A stretch of 64,000 nt of DNA from Luidia sarsii (Eukaryota > Echinodermata > Asteroidea > Paxillosida > Luidiidae), in the NCBI GenBank assembly GCA_949987565.1, contig OX465105.1, forward strand, positions 4,809,659 through 4,873,658, written 5' to 3'. Under the pieces are notes generated by a model. The model did not search any database. It saw only the letters and a list, made by a program, of their open reading frames with translations, and was not told the DNA's origin. A program made the translations under genes and the position numbers. The stretch's first letter is position 1, and every line of letters starts with the position of its first letter. Positions 47,101 through 59,100 of this stretch are shown piece by piece.

Positions 47101-50100
47101 GAGTTACCGGCTCTTTTCAGAGCCACGCTTCTTGAAAGAGAAGAGCTACATGGTGTCATCACTGCAAACCTTCCACTGAGTACATATTTCCACCATGCAA
47201 ACCTTTGAGTGAATTGTACATGTCCGTCAGTCTATACCTGAACGTTGTCCAGCAAGATGCCACCCGAGGGACCCAGGGAGGAGATGGTCAACGTGGAGCT
47301 GTCCTCGCTGGCTGTGAAGTAGAACCTGTGCTCCTGCCACGCCGTCACGCCAGTCTCCGGGCCGCGGTCCTGATCCGAGCCGCCGCTAAGACCCCCGGCC
47401 GGAAGCCTGAAGACCCGCCTCAGCCCCGGCGCTCGGACCAACCCCTCCTGGTTCAGCGACTGCGACTGCAACGAGGCGCCCGGGCCCGAGGGGGGGACGA
47501 GGCGCGAGGCGAAGAGGACGACGGCGTAGCGGGCCCCCGGAGCCGTGGGGATCGTCTGGGAGACGGCTCCGTGCAGAGCCAGGTAGGAGCGGCCGTCACG
47601 GGCTGCCTTCTTGCCGGCATTCACCACGGCCGCCTGGCTGCCTTCCTCCATCTCCCAGCCCATCGGAGGCACGTCCACCACATCATCCGCACTGCTCGCT
47701 TCTTCTTCAACCAGTGACGACGAGGGACTCTCCGTGATCGGGTCCGCAAAAGAGGTGGAGTCGTTCTGCGCAGTATCAGTGACGGATTCCTCTGTGATTG
47801 TGAAAAGTAAAAGGCATCCATATGAAACGATACAGGAGAATGAATATGAAAATTGAGGATTGAGTATTGGAGGATTTTGCACTGCAGGGGATTGGGGGAT
47901 TGAGTATTGGAGGATTGAGTATTGGAGGATTGAGTATTGGAGGATTGAGTATTGGAGGATTGAGTATTGAAGGATTGAGTATTGGAGGATTGAGTATTGG
48001 AGGATTATGTATTGGAGGATTGAGTATTTGAGGATTGAGTATTGGGGGATTGAGTATTGGAGGATTGAGTATTGGAGGATTGAGCATTGGAGGATTGAGT
48101 ATTGGAGGATTGAGTATTGGGGGATTGAGTATTGGGGGATTGAGTATTGGAGGATTAAATATTAGAAGATTGAGTATTGGAGGATTGAGTATTGGAGGAT
48201 TGAGAATTGGAGGATTGAGTATATTGGAGGATTGAGTATTGGAGGATTGAGTATTGGAGGATTGAGTATTGGTGGATTGTATATTGGAGGATTGAGTAAT
48301 GGAGGGTTGAGTATTGGAGGATTGAGTATTGGAGGATTAGGTATTGGAGGATTAAGTCTTTGGGGATTGAGTATTGGAGGATTAGGTATTGGAGGATTAA
48401 GTCTTTGGGGATTGAGTATTTGAGGATTGAGTATTTGAGGATTGAGTATATTGAAGGATTGAGTATTGGGAGATTGGATATTGGAGGATTGAGCATTGGA
48501 GGATTGAGTATTGGAGGATTGGATATTGGAGGATTGAGTATTGGAGGATTGAGTATTGGAAGATTGGATATTGGAGGATTGAGCATTGGAGGATTGAGTA
48601 TTGGAGGATTGGCTATTGGAGGATTGAGCATTGGAGGATTGAGTATTGGAGGATTGGCTATTGGAGGATTGAGTAATGGAGGATTGAGTATTGGAAGATT
48701 GGATATTGGAGGATTGAGCATTGGAGGATTGAGTATTGGAAGATTGGATATTGGAGGATTGAGTAATGGAGGATTGAGTATTGGAGGATTGAGTATTGGA
48801 GGATTGGATATTGGAGGATTGAGTATTGAAGGATTGAGGCTGAATACAACATTTGTAATGGAGGATTTTGGAGGATTGAAGCTGAATGGATTTTGACTCA
48901 AACAAGGATTTGGGTGGATTTGGGCTTGGTGGTGTTTGACTCAAAAAAACATTTTTGAGGATTGATTGTCACAATATTGGAATTGTGCTGCGTGTCTACT
49001 GTAAGCAGTTGTTTTGGGCAATGATTATAAGAGAGTCTATCTTCAGTCAGTACTATGTATAAGCTTTGGATACCTTCCCACCCCACCCTTCCCCAACAGT
49101 GCCCTTTGGGGATTTGCTTTTAGATCGGAGGATTTTGGAGGATTGAGGCAGTGGGCACCACTCATATCATGTAAAGTACAAACTATTGGAGGGTTTTGGC
49201 TGAGTGTGATTGCTTATATCATAAGTTGGAGGATTTTGAAGAATTGAGGATAGACCCACATAGAAAGGCTTAGGGGGTTATTAGGACAGAAAACAAATCA
49301 CTTGCACTATGAACATCTAAACCGTGAACAAGGGGTGAAAATGTAATTTCACCATGAAACTAAAAAGTAACTGTGATTTCACTGCGCATTTTACAGTGAA
49401 TTCACTGTGAAAATAATCGCCTCTCTGACCTGATAAGGACATCTTCAGGTCACTAAAGAGACCCTGATAAAAACATGAATATCTAGGTTGGCAAGCTCCA
49501 GCCTTGAGGGGAGGCTAATTCAATTACCAGTAGGGACCGCCAGCCCCCATAGAGGTACTGTATGGTGTCCTTGTAACTGTCACTCCCAGATACTTCTAAA
49601 TTGCCTCTAGCCATTTACCACCAGGAATATGGCCTTGGAGACCACTGGTGAAAACACCGTGAAAATGACTTGGCTAACTGTGTGCCATGAAATAGGAGTG
49701 AAAACACGGTGAATTTTCTTTTCACGGCTAAATGACATTTTCACGGCTTGGATGTTCTTAGTGTTGTCACCTGTGCTGCTTGGGATGTGTGTCTCTTCAA
49801 AGGATGGATTCAGGAGCATGTTATCTGCCAGCTGAATGTGCTCCAGGGCCTCAGGGGGAGAAGTGTCCACCACAAAGCCATCGGACGAGACTTGCACTGA
49901 CCAGAAGCCAGCCGCATCAACAGCAGTGACCTTGGAGTAATACTTGATGCCTGTGACGATGTGGGCCGAAAAATGTGGGTAACCATTTGTGTGGACTCAT
50001 TGGAAATTCTGCAAATACGGCAAATAATGGTTGAATCGCTTCTGACTGGCGCCCCCACCCGGCAAAGACTAGTTGACTATTAGGGAAGGCCACCATCTAA

Positions 50101-53100
50101 GTGTGACAGGTAGAAATGTAGCCGACAAGGATGGTGTACATTCAACTGACTGTGGTTCGTTTAATGGCAACGCATAGCTAAACAAACAAACAAAAACCTA
50201 GCCTAGAGGAAATTGAAGTGTCATGAGGTGCGTGTAGTAGTTGAAACTTGCTGGTCGATGAACTGTAGTGGACTCTGGTTGTGTGCTGAATGAATGACCT
50301 AATGGCTGTGTGCTACTACTAAGCAGGATACACTGGCTAGCGAGGGCGCTATACAAGGGCAATATGTAAATGAGCTGTCACATAAGGGCTGGATAGCTCA
50401 GATGGTAAGAGCGCTGGTACATCAATCCAGAGGTCTTGGGTACAAGTCCCTGTCCAGTCAAAGTTTTCTTTGCCAATTTTTCAATTTGTCCAAAAGTTCC
50501 CAGTCAGTTGTTCCTTTGTTTGTTTGAAATTCTGCAGACTAAACAGCTTAGGGTGGATTCAAAGACAACTGTGGGGATCATTTTTCAAAGGCAACCATGT
50601 GGATTCAAAAGCAGTTTTGCCACAATAAGGACCCAAAGCCAAATGTGTTGACTCTAGATAAACTGAGTGTGGAATGAAAAGCAAATGTGTGGACCCAAAA
50701 GCCAACTGTACGGAATACAAGGCAACTGTGTGGACAAAAGGATATTATGTAGACTCAAGTGGATTAAAAGGATCTTGTGTGGATTCAAATGATTTTATGT
50801 GGATTCAAATGATTTTATGTGGATTCAAGGGATTTTGTGTGGATTTAAAGGATTTTGTGTGGATTCGAACAAATTTATGTGGATTCAGAGGATTTCATCA
50901 TATGAATTCAAGGCGAACTGAGTGTGGATTCAAAGACAATTATCAACACAAAATATGTGGACTCAAAGGCAATTTTGTGGACTCAAACTAAAGACCATTG
51001 TGTAGAATAAAGGCAGTTTGTATGTGGACTCATAAAGGCAACTGGGTGGACTCAGAGACATTTTGTGGACTCAAAGAGAACAAGGTGAACTCCAATGCAA
51101 TGGACTGATGAGTGACAAAAAGTGGGATGAGAAGCTAAAATCTAAACATGTGTACATCTCTAACAAAATACATGACCACCACTACAAGCATTAGAACCTT
51201 TCACTCTCAGTGTAAGTTTTTCATTTCACTTACCGTCAGTGAGAGGCTCTGGTAGAGAGGCAGAGGCAGAGATACCGATGCCGACATCCCTGCAGGGAAG
51301 TATGCCGTGGTCCTCTGGGTCTTCACTCAGGCCCATGCACCACTCGTAGTGATCGATGGCGCTATCCAGGTCCACAAAGCCGTGCCAGGAGGCAGAGACC
51401 AGGCTACTGGAGTTCTGGTACTCCACATCATGAAGGTCTGAGTCACAAACAGGGACAGAGGAGAGGTGAGTCACAAGCAACCAAACAAGCAACCAAAAAA
51501 GCAAGCAAAATTTAAACCACTCCACTATCTTACAAGAAAATCCACTCCCCTATCTTGCAGGAAAATCCACTCCACTATCTTGCAGGAAAATCCACTCCAC
51601 TATCTTGCAAAAAAATCCACTCCACTATCTTGCAAGAAAATTCCACTCCACTATCTTGCAGGAAAACCCACTCCACTATCTTGGAAGAAAATCCACTCCA
51701 CTATCTTGCAAGAAAAACACTTCACTATCTTGCAAGAAAATTCCACTCCACTATCTTGCAGGAAAAAACACTCTACTATCTTGCAAGAAAATCCACTCCA
51801 CTATCTTGCAAGAAAATCCACTCCACTATCTTGCAAGAGAATCCACTCCACTATCTTGCAAGAAAATCCACTCCACTATCTTGCAGGAAAATCCACTCCA
51901 CTATCTTGCAAGAAAATCCACTCCACTATCTTGCAGGAAAATCCACTCCACTATCTTGCAGGAAAATCCACTCCACTATCTTGCAAGAAAATTCCACTCC
52001 ACTATCTTGCAAGAACATCCACTCCACTATCTTGCAAGAAAATCCACTCCACTATCTTGCAAGAAAATTCCACTCCACTATCTTGCAAGAAAATCCACTC
52101 CACTATCTTGCAAGAAAATCCACTCCACTATCTTGCAAGAAAATCCACTCCACTATCTTGCAAGAAAACCCACTCCACTATCTTGCAAGAAAATCCACTC
52201 CACTATCTTGCAAGAGAATCCACTCCACTATCTTGCAAGAAAATCCACTCCACTATCTTGCAAGAAAACCCACTCCACTTTATCTTGCAAGAAAATCCAC
52301 TCCACTATCTTGCAGGAAAAAACACTCCACTATCTTGCAAGAAAATCCACTCCACTATCTTGCAAGAGAATCCACTCCACTATCTTGCAAGAAAATCCAC
52401 TCCACTATATCTTGCAAGAAAATCCACTCCACTATCTTGCAAGAAAAAACACTCCACTATCTTGCAAGAAAATCCACTCCACTATCTTGCAAGAAAACCC
52501 ACTCCACTATCTTGCAAGAAAATCCACTCCACTATCTTGCAAGAGAATCCACTCCACTATCTTGCAAGAAAATCCACTCCACTATGTTGCAAGAAAACCC
52601 ACTCCACTATCTTGCAAGAAAATCCACTCCACTATCTTGCAAGAAAACCCACTCCACTATATCTTGCAAGAAAATCCACTCCACTATCTTGCAAGAAAAT
52701 CCACTCCACTATCTTGCAAGAAAATCCACTCCACTATCTTGCAAGAAAACCCACTCCACTATATCTTGCAAGAAAATCCACTCCACTATCTTGCAAGAGA
52801 ATCCACTCCACTATCTTGCAAGAAAACCCACTCCACTATCTTGCAAGAAAACCCACTCCACTATCTTGCAAGAAAAAACACTCCACTATCTTGCAGGAAA
52901 ACCCACTCCACTATCTTGCAAGAAAATCCACTGCACTATCTTGCAAGAAAATCCACTCCACTATCTTGCAAGAAAATCCACTCCACTATCTTGCAAGAAA
53001 ATCCACTCCACTATCTTGCAGGAAAATCCACTCCACTATCTTGCAAGAAAATCCACTCCACTATCTTGCAAGAAAATCCACTCCACTGTCTTGCAAGAAA

Positions 53101-56100
53101 ATCCACTCCACTATCTTGGCAATACATAATTCAAATCACTACTTGGCACTATTTTCAAAAAAGAAAACATAGATTAGTTATAGCAAGTTCTCATAACATG
53201 TTCTCATCTCATACCTGTCCCATCAAACACAAGTCCAGGCTGGGGCTGTGTAGTATCCACTACAAAGCCATCGCTACTCCGCAAAGAGTGCAGTTGGGCC
53301 TTGTTGAATGCACGCACATTGGCATAGTAACGGACTCCCCTCTCCAGATCTAGACCGTTGAAGCTGGTCTTGAAAACATCTGCCGGGAAGGTGTGGTCAG
53401 CAAACCATCGAATGTCCTCCCCTAAAAACAGAGAGAGAGAGAGAGAGAGATGAAAGGCAAGTGCTACACAATCTGTGACTGTCAGGGAGGAAAACGTTCC
53501 TTTTATCCTTGGAAGTTTTTATGTTTGTTGGTTGCTTTGCTCCCTGCTTGTTTTCCTAGGTTGGTACGGTCATAGGAGCTGTGGACAGTTTTTGGCTGGG
53601 TATGGAATGTAATGCTAGTGTTGAGTCTGCAGTCCAATTCACCAAACTCATCGTAGCTTTGGAGTGTCCTGGCTAATTTGCTGGGTCCTGGTTCAGCCTC
53701 TTCCTTGGAACCTCTATCTCACCGTCGCTCATCTGTGGCCTCATCACTGGCCCTATTCTACAGGTACTACCATGAACGATGCTCCAATGGCATTTCTGCC
53801 TTGGTTCCCCAAGATCGACTCTTTGCTCGTACCACGCACTTCTCATCACGTATGAACCCATATGTAGTGATGGTTCCTAAGACCAATACTAAGCGGTACT
53901 CCTCTAGCTTCTTCCCCCGCACTGCCGCACTATGGAATTCTCTACCTGCAACCTGTTCCCCCTTTCTTATAACCTGTCCCAATTCAAACGTAACGTAAAC
54001 GTTCATCTTTCTTCCTCCTGATCTAGTTTTCTCCTGGTTCTTCTCCTTATTCCTTTCTGTTAGCCTTCAACTTGAGTGGCCTTTTGAGGCCTTGTGTTGG
54101 GCGACTTTCATTAAAAAAAATTTTTTTTAAAGATCCTATGATCAATTGCAAGACGATGAGTGATGCACAGAACCCATACGGCCTTTCACAACTTATGATG
54201 CGTTATCAATCGTAAGCTGAGTTAGGATGTATCATCAGACTTTGTGAAATCCATCACTAGGTCAGTGAAGGGCCTGCGGAAATCACCAGGAGGTCGGGAA
54301 TGGCAAGGTGTTAACAACAGATGATAGACTGGTAGGATGGTAGACGGCAGATAGGGTAGGGGAGAGCTGGAGGGGAGACATCAGTTACAAGTTCCCTCCT
54401 GAGAAAGTGATGGACTGGTAGGGCAGTAGAAACATGACCGGAGAGGAAGAGAGAGAAAAGACGGAAGGGGGAAGACGGAGAGAGAGACAGATGGGAGAGG
54501 ACTGAGAGACAGAGACAGAAAGACACAAACAGAGATGCAGACAGAGGTCATTAGGATGTACTATGAAAATATAAACCGTGAAAACCGGGTGAAAATGTAA
54601 TTTACTGTTTAGCTGTGAAAAGAAAATTCACAGAGTTTTCACCCCTTTTTCAGGGCATGGAGTTAGCCAGTAGTTTTCAAGGCCTTTTTATGGCATTTCC
54701 ACCAGTGGTCTCCAAGGCCACATTCCTGGTGATACATGGCTAGAGGCAGTTTCAAAGTAACTGTGAGTGACAGTTAAAAGGACACCATACAGTACCTCTA
54801 TGGTGGCTGGGGGATCCTACTTGTAATTGAATTAGCCATCCCTCAAGGCTGGAGCTTGCCACCCTAGACATTCACGTTTTTTCGCGGTCTCTTTAGTGAC
54901 CTGAAGATGTCCTTATCAGGTCAGAGAGGCGATTGTTTTCACGGTGAATTCACTGTAAAATGCACCGTGAAATCACAGTGACTTTTTAGTTCCACGGCAA
55001 AATGACATTTTCACCCCATTTTCACAGTTTAGATGTTCATAGAATAAGGGTAGCTAGAAGCAGGCATCGGGTGAGAGGCTGATGACAGGAAGGTAGATGT
55101 AAGATAGAATGAGGGGCAAGGGTAGGGATAGGGTGGTTTCTCCAGATTAGAGTACACACGTCCGTCGATACACACCTCCTGGGTGAGAGCTGAGCGACAC
55201 CTGATAGTGAGTCAGGGCAGCGGTGGCATCCAGGAACACGCCCTCCCAGGAGACATGTACAGCACTGGGATCTGTCAGGTAGTCTGTATCCTTCCTCGAC
55301 TCAGGCCTGACAAGATCCTTGACCTAAGACGGCAAGAAACAACCAACAAGGGAAAGGACAACTGACAAGTTGGAAGCAAATTGTCCAAATAGCAAAAATA
55401 ATTGACTGAACCAGGAATCAAACCTGAGATCTCTCGTCTAATGTACCTGCATTTCACTCTGAACATCTAAACGGTGAAAATGGGGTGAAAATGTCATTTA
55501 GCCGTGAAAAGAAAATTCACTGTGTTTTCACCCCTATTTCAAGGCACACAGTTAGCCAAGTCATTTTCACGGCATTTTCACCAGTGGTCTCTAAGGCCAC
55601 ATTCCTGGTGGCAAATGGCTAGAGGCAGTTTTGAAGTATCTGGGAGTGACAGTTACAAGGACACAATACAGTAACGGTACCTCTTTGTGGGCTAATGGTC
55701 CCTACTGGTAATTGAATATTAGCCATCCCCCAAGGTTGGAGCTTGCCACCCTAGATATTCAGGGTTTTTTCACGGTCTCTAAGGTTACCTGAAGATGTCC
55801 TTATCAGGTCAGAGAGGCGATTATTTTCACGGTGAAGTTACTGTAAAATGCACCGTAAAATCACAGGGACATTTTAGTTTCACTGCGAAATGATATTTTC
55901 ACCCCTGTTTCACAGTTTAGATGTTCATAGTGATTCTTGCCAGCTGAGCTATCTAGCAACTTAACGCCAGCATTACTGCCGTATATCTCCAGGGATCACG
56001 CCCTTGTTTTCATTCAGATGCAAACAACCAATACGTGTGGTGGTCAACCTGGCTGAGGCAGCTCATCAAGGAGTTAATGCAGTCAAGGGCTGGATAGCTC

Positions 56101-59100
56101 AGAAGGTATGAGCACTGGTACATTAAACCAGAGGTCCCAGGTTCAAGTCCTGTTTGCAACACGATGAGTGATGCTCAGAAACCATATGGCCTGTGAGCAC
56201 TTAAGATGGGTCATCCATCATAAGTCGAGTTACAATGCATCGTAAGGCTTTGTGAAATCCCCTCCAGGTCCAGTGAAACTTCCTTGGCTATTTTCACAAT
56301 TTGTAAGAAACAACAGTTAACCTTTCAACTTATTATCTACATATATTTCTCCAATTGGTCATTCATAAAAGGGTGTAGAAAGAAACTCTTTCAGGTCAGC
56401 AGTGCTGATATATTCTTAAGCCGCGTTTCCACTTGACTCATTTTGGTCAAAGTAACCGAGACGATGGTTACTTTGACCAAAATAAGTCCAGTGGAAACGG
56501 CCCAGTCAAATTTCTCTCGGTTACTTTAACCGAGTCCAATGGTTACTTTTACCGAGCAGCCTCTGCCCAGTAAAAGTGACCAGGTAAGTTTAACCGAGCC
56601 GATTAGTCCAGTGGAAACGCACCACTCGGTTCAACGCGACTCGGTAAAAAACCACATCCGGCCTAAGACGTAACACGTACATGCACTGTGCAAAACGTCT
56701 GCTTCGTATCGTGCGCTAAATGTACACACGTACATTGTGTATCCGGCTGATACTTGACCATCATGAGCCGTTATATTGCCAACTCGGTTACTTTAACCAT
56801 CGTCTCGGTTAAATTTGACCGACTCAAAAGTCCAAGTGGGAACGACGGTCAAATTTGACCATTAGAAATTTAACCATCGTCTCGGTTTAAATTCTAGTTC
56901 AGTGGAAACGCGGCTATATTCTGACTGAGTGTCATGGTGTTGGGGCTGGTCATTTTTTGTCCGTGGGAAAAACCGGCTAACCTTTGTTCCCCTGATGGTG
57001 GATATCTGCGGAGGCGTGACATCCGGGGTGATGCCGTCTGATCGGAACACAGCGTACGTGTTGGCGTCGTACCAGGCACGGACGAAGAGGTGATACGCCA
57101 CGCCTTCTGCCAGCTTCTTGTCTAGATGAAGATCAAACAAAGAGGTTGACACAATGAGTGGCAAAAAGACAAATAATCACTTCTAGACAGATATTAACCA
57201 CTTCGCAACGGGTGGTTTTACAGCGCCGATGACCGCCATAAGGTTTTTTTTTAACAATGCATCATTTTCAAATCTTGCTAAAACAATCGAAACAATATAC
57301 TTATTAAGGGTAGGTAAAAGAGAGTAAAACCTGGCACAATTCAGACATCGTTGTGGCTTTTGTCAAAAGATTATCTGTTCGAACAAGGGCCCATTGTGCA
57401 TCGTCAATGGAGCGTAACAGACTTGTGTGTGTGTGTGCGTGTACAGTACTGTCAATCCCTGACCGCAGACTCCAGCCTCCACTCCAGGCAGTCAAATCTT
57501 CGAGTTGGTCGGCCACAACCGAGCGTACAGATTGCGGTAAAGAATGTGGGGGGAATTACAATGCCTGACCGACGACCGTTGGGCTGAGTGGCATGCAAAA
57601 ACAATGTCCCCCGCGTGCTTTCAGCGGCAGCGCGGTATCCCTCGATCCTCCACAGTAAAAGTCCCACAATTGCACAATTACTGCTGCTAATCTTGCAATT
57701 CATGTGGCAACTAGCGTCAAAAAGGCTGTTTGTACTGATTCGTATTGCTCTGTTCTAAGCTGAAAAGAGTCTGTTTAGAATTTTGTAAATAGTGATGCCT
57801 GGATTCGGAGGGCCCCATCACATAGTCAAGCAAACGGAGCTCCTGATTCGGAGGTTCCGGCGCGTAGTGCATGGTTAAGACAGGTTGGCCATTTCAAAGT
57901 ACCCTACACTGGTTGCAATTCAGAGAACACCGTACACGCAGACTCAATTTACTAGCTATTAGCTTGATACTGGCTATCAATATGAGATATTAGCCTGGAT
58001 TCAGCTACTGTCACACTACATGTACCTTGATCGAACACGACGACGATGTGCTGATCCTGTCCAACGTCAAACCATATCCTCTCTGTGACAGGATCAAAGA
58101 CCCCTGCTGGCTCCATGTCAGATGAGGAGTCATCACCAATACTGTACTCATACCTTTAGGCAGGGGGGAAACGACAGGGTGAAAATGTCCTTTCGCCGTG
58201 AAACTAAAAATGAAAAGGTCACTGTGATTTCACGGTGCATTTAACAGTGAAGTCACCGTGAACTTAATCGCCTCTCTGACCTGCTAAGGACATCTTCAGG
58301 TCACTAAAGAGACCGTGAAAAAAAACCGTGAATATCTAGGGTGGCAAGCTCCAGCCTTGAGGGATGGCTAATTCAATAACCAGTAGGGACCACCAGCCCC
58401 CATAGAGGTACAGTATGGTGTCCTTGTAAATGTCACTCCCAGATACTTCTAAATTGCCTCTAGCCATTTACCACCATGAATGTGGCCTTGGAGACCACTG
58501 GTGAAAACACTGTGAAAATGACTTGGCTAACTGTGTGCCATGAAATAGGGGTAAAAACACGGTGAATTTTCTTTTCACGGCTATATGACATTTTCACCCC
58601 ATTCTCACGGCTTAGATGTTCATAGTGTGTGCATGTTTGGAATGTTCATCAAATGTATATAAACCCTGTTGAATGGAGAATCAGACAGACTTCATATCCA
58701 GCCGAATAAACCACATTACTCCAAGTACAACGTTGTCTCCAAGTATCTTCATTGGTTAGTTGCATATAACCCACGGTTATACTTACCACGTGATGTTTAG
58801 TCCCTTGTGCTGCATGATCCTCCAGACTCCTGCCATCATGAGCTGTGTGGGGCTGACGTCCATGTCCACTACGCTACCGATGTCCTCAAATGTCAGGTCC
58901 AGCACATCCAACACCTCTATCTCAGAGTTGGGATTGTCTGGCATTTGAGAGACATTGAAGATATTTACTCAAATGACTCGGTATTCAGACATGGAATAGA
59001 TAACAAAGTACCGGTAATTCATATTTGAAGATGTTCGTAAAGAATCAGCCCTGTCCGTACTGCACTTTTCTTCTTTTTGGGGGGGAAACTAACCCGAGAA

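Larger units (their letters stand above)
47792..49770 (-). other. Intron 10: 15-bp minisatellite plus MITE C
   Basis: About 2 kb, half of it the GAGTATTGGAGGATT array, and with a family C MITE adjoining the upstream exon. Confidence 0.9.
49951..51233 (-). other. Intron 9: SINE and degenerate GTGTGGATTCAAAG repeat
   Basis: Contains a tRNA-derived SINE in two parts (50038-50102 and 50386-50500) and an imperfect repeat of GTGTGGATTCAAAGG at about 50540-51080. Confidence 0.85.

Noticed and set aside
50387..50459. Functional tRNA gene
   Set aside because: The acceptor and D-arm fold, but the anticodon stem is mismatched and the same sequence recurs with a fixed non-tRNA leader and tail, so it is a SINE head.
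51466..53353. Three overlapping frames of over 500 codons in a Ser/Thr/His/Lys-rich repeat
   Set aside because: Translation of the 25-bp intronic minisatellite in all three + frames; antisense to the spliced gene and without a promoter or domain.
53678..53998. Host gene on the + strand
   Set aside because: The sequence matches the C-terminal tail of non-LTR retrotransposon ORFs and is followed by an A-rich end; it is a dead LINE copy.
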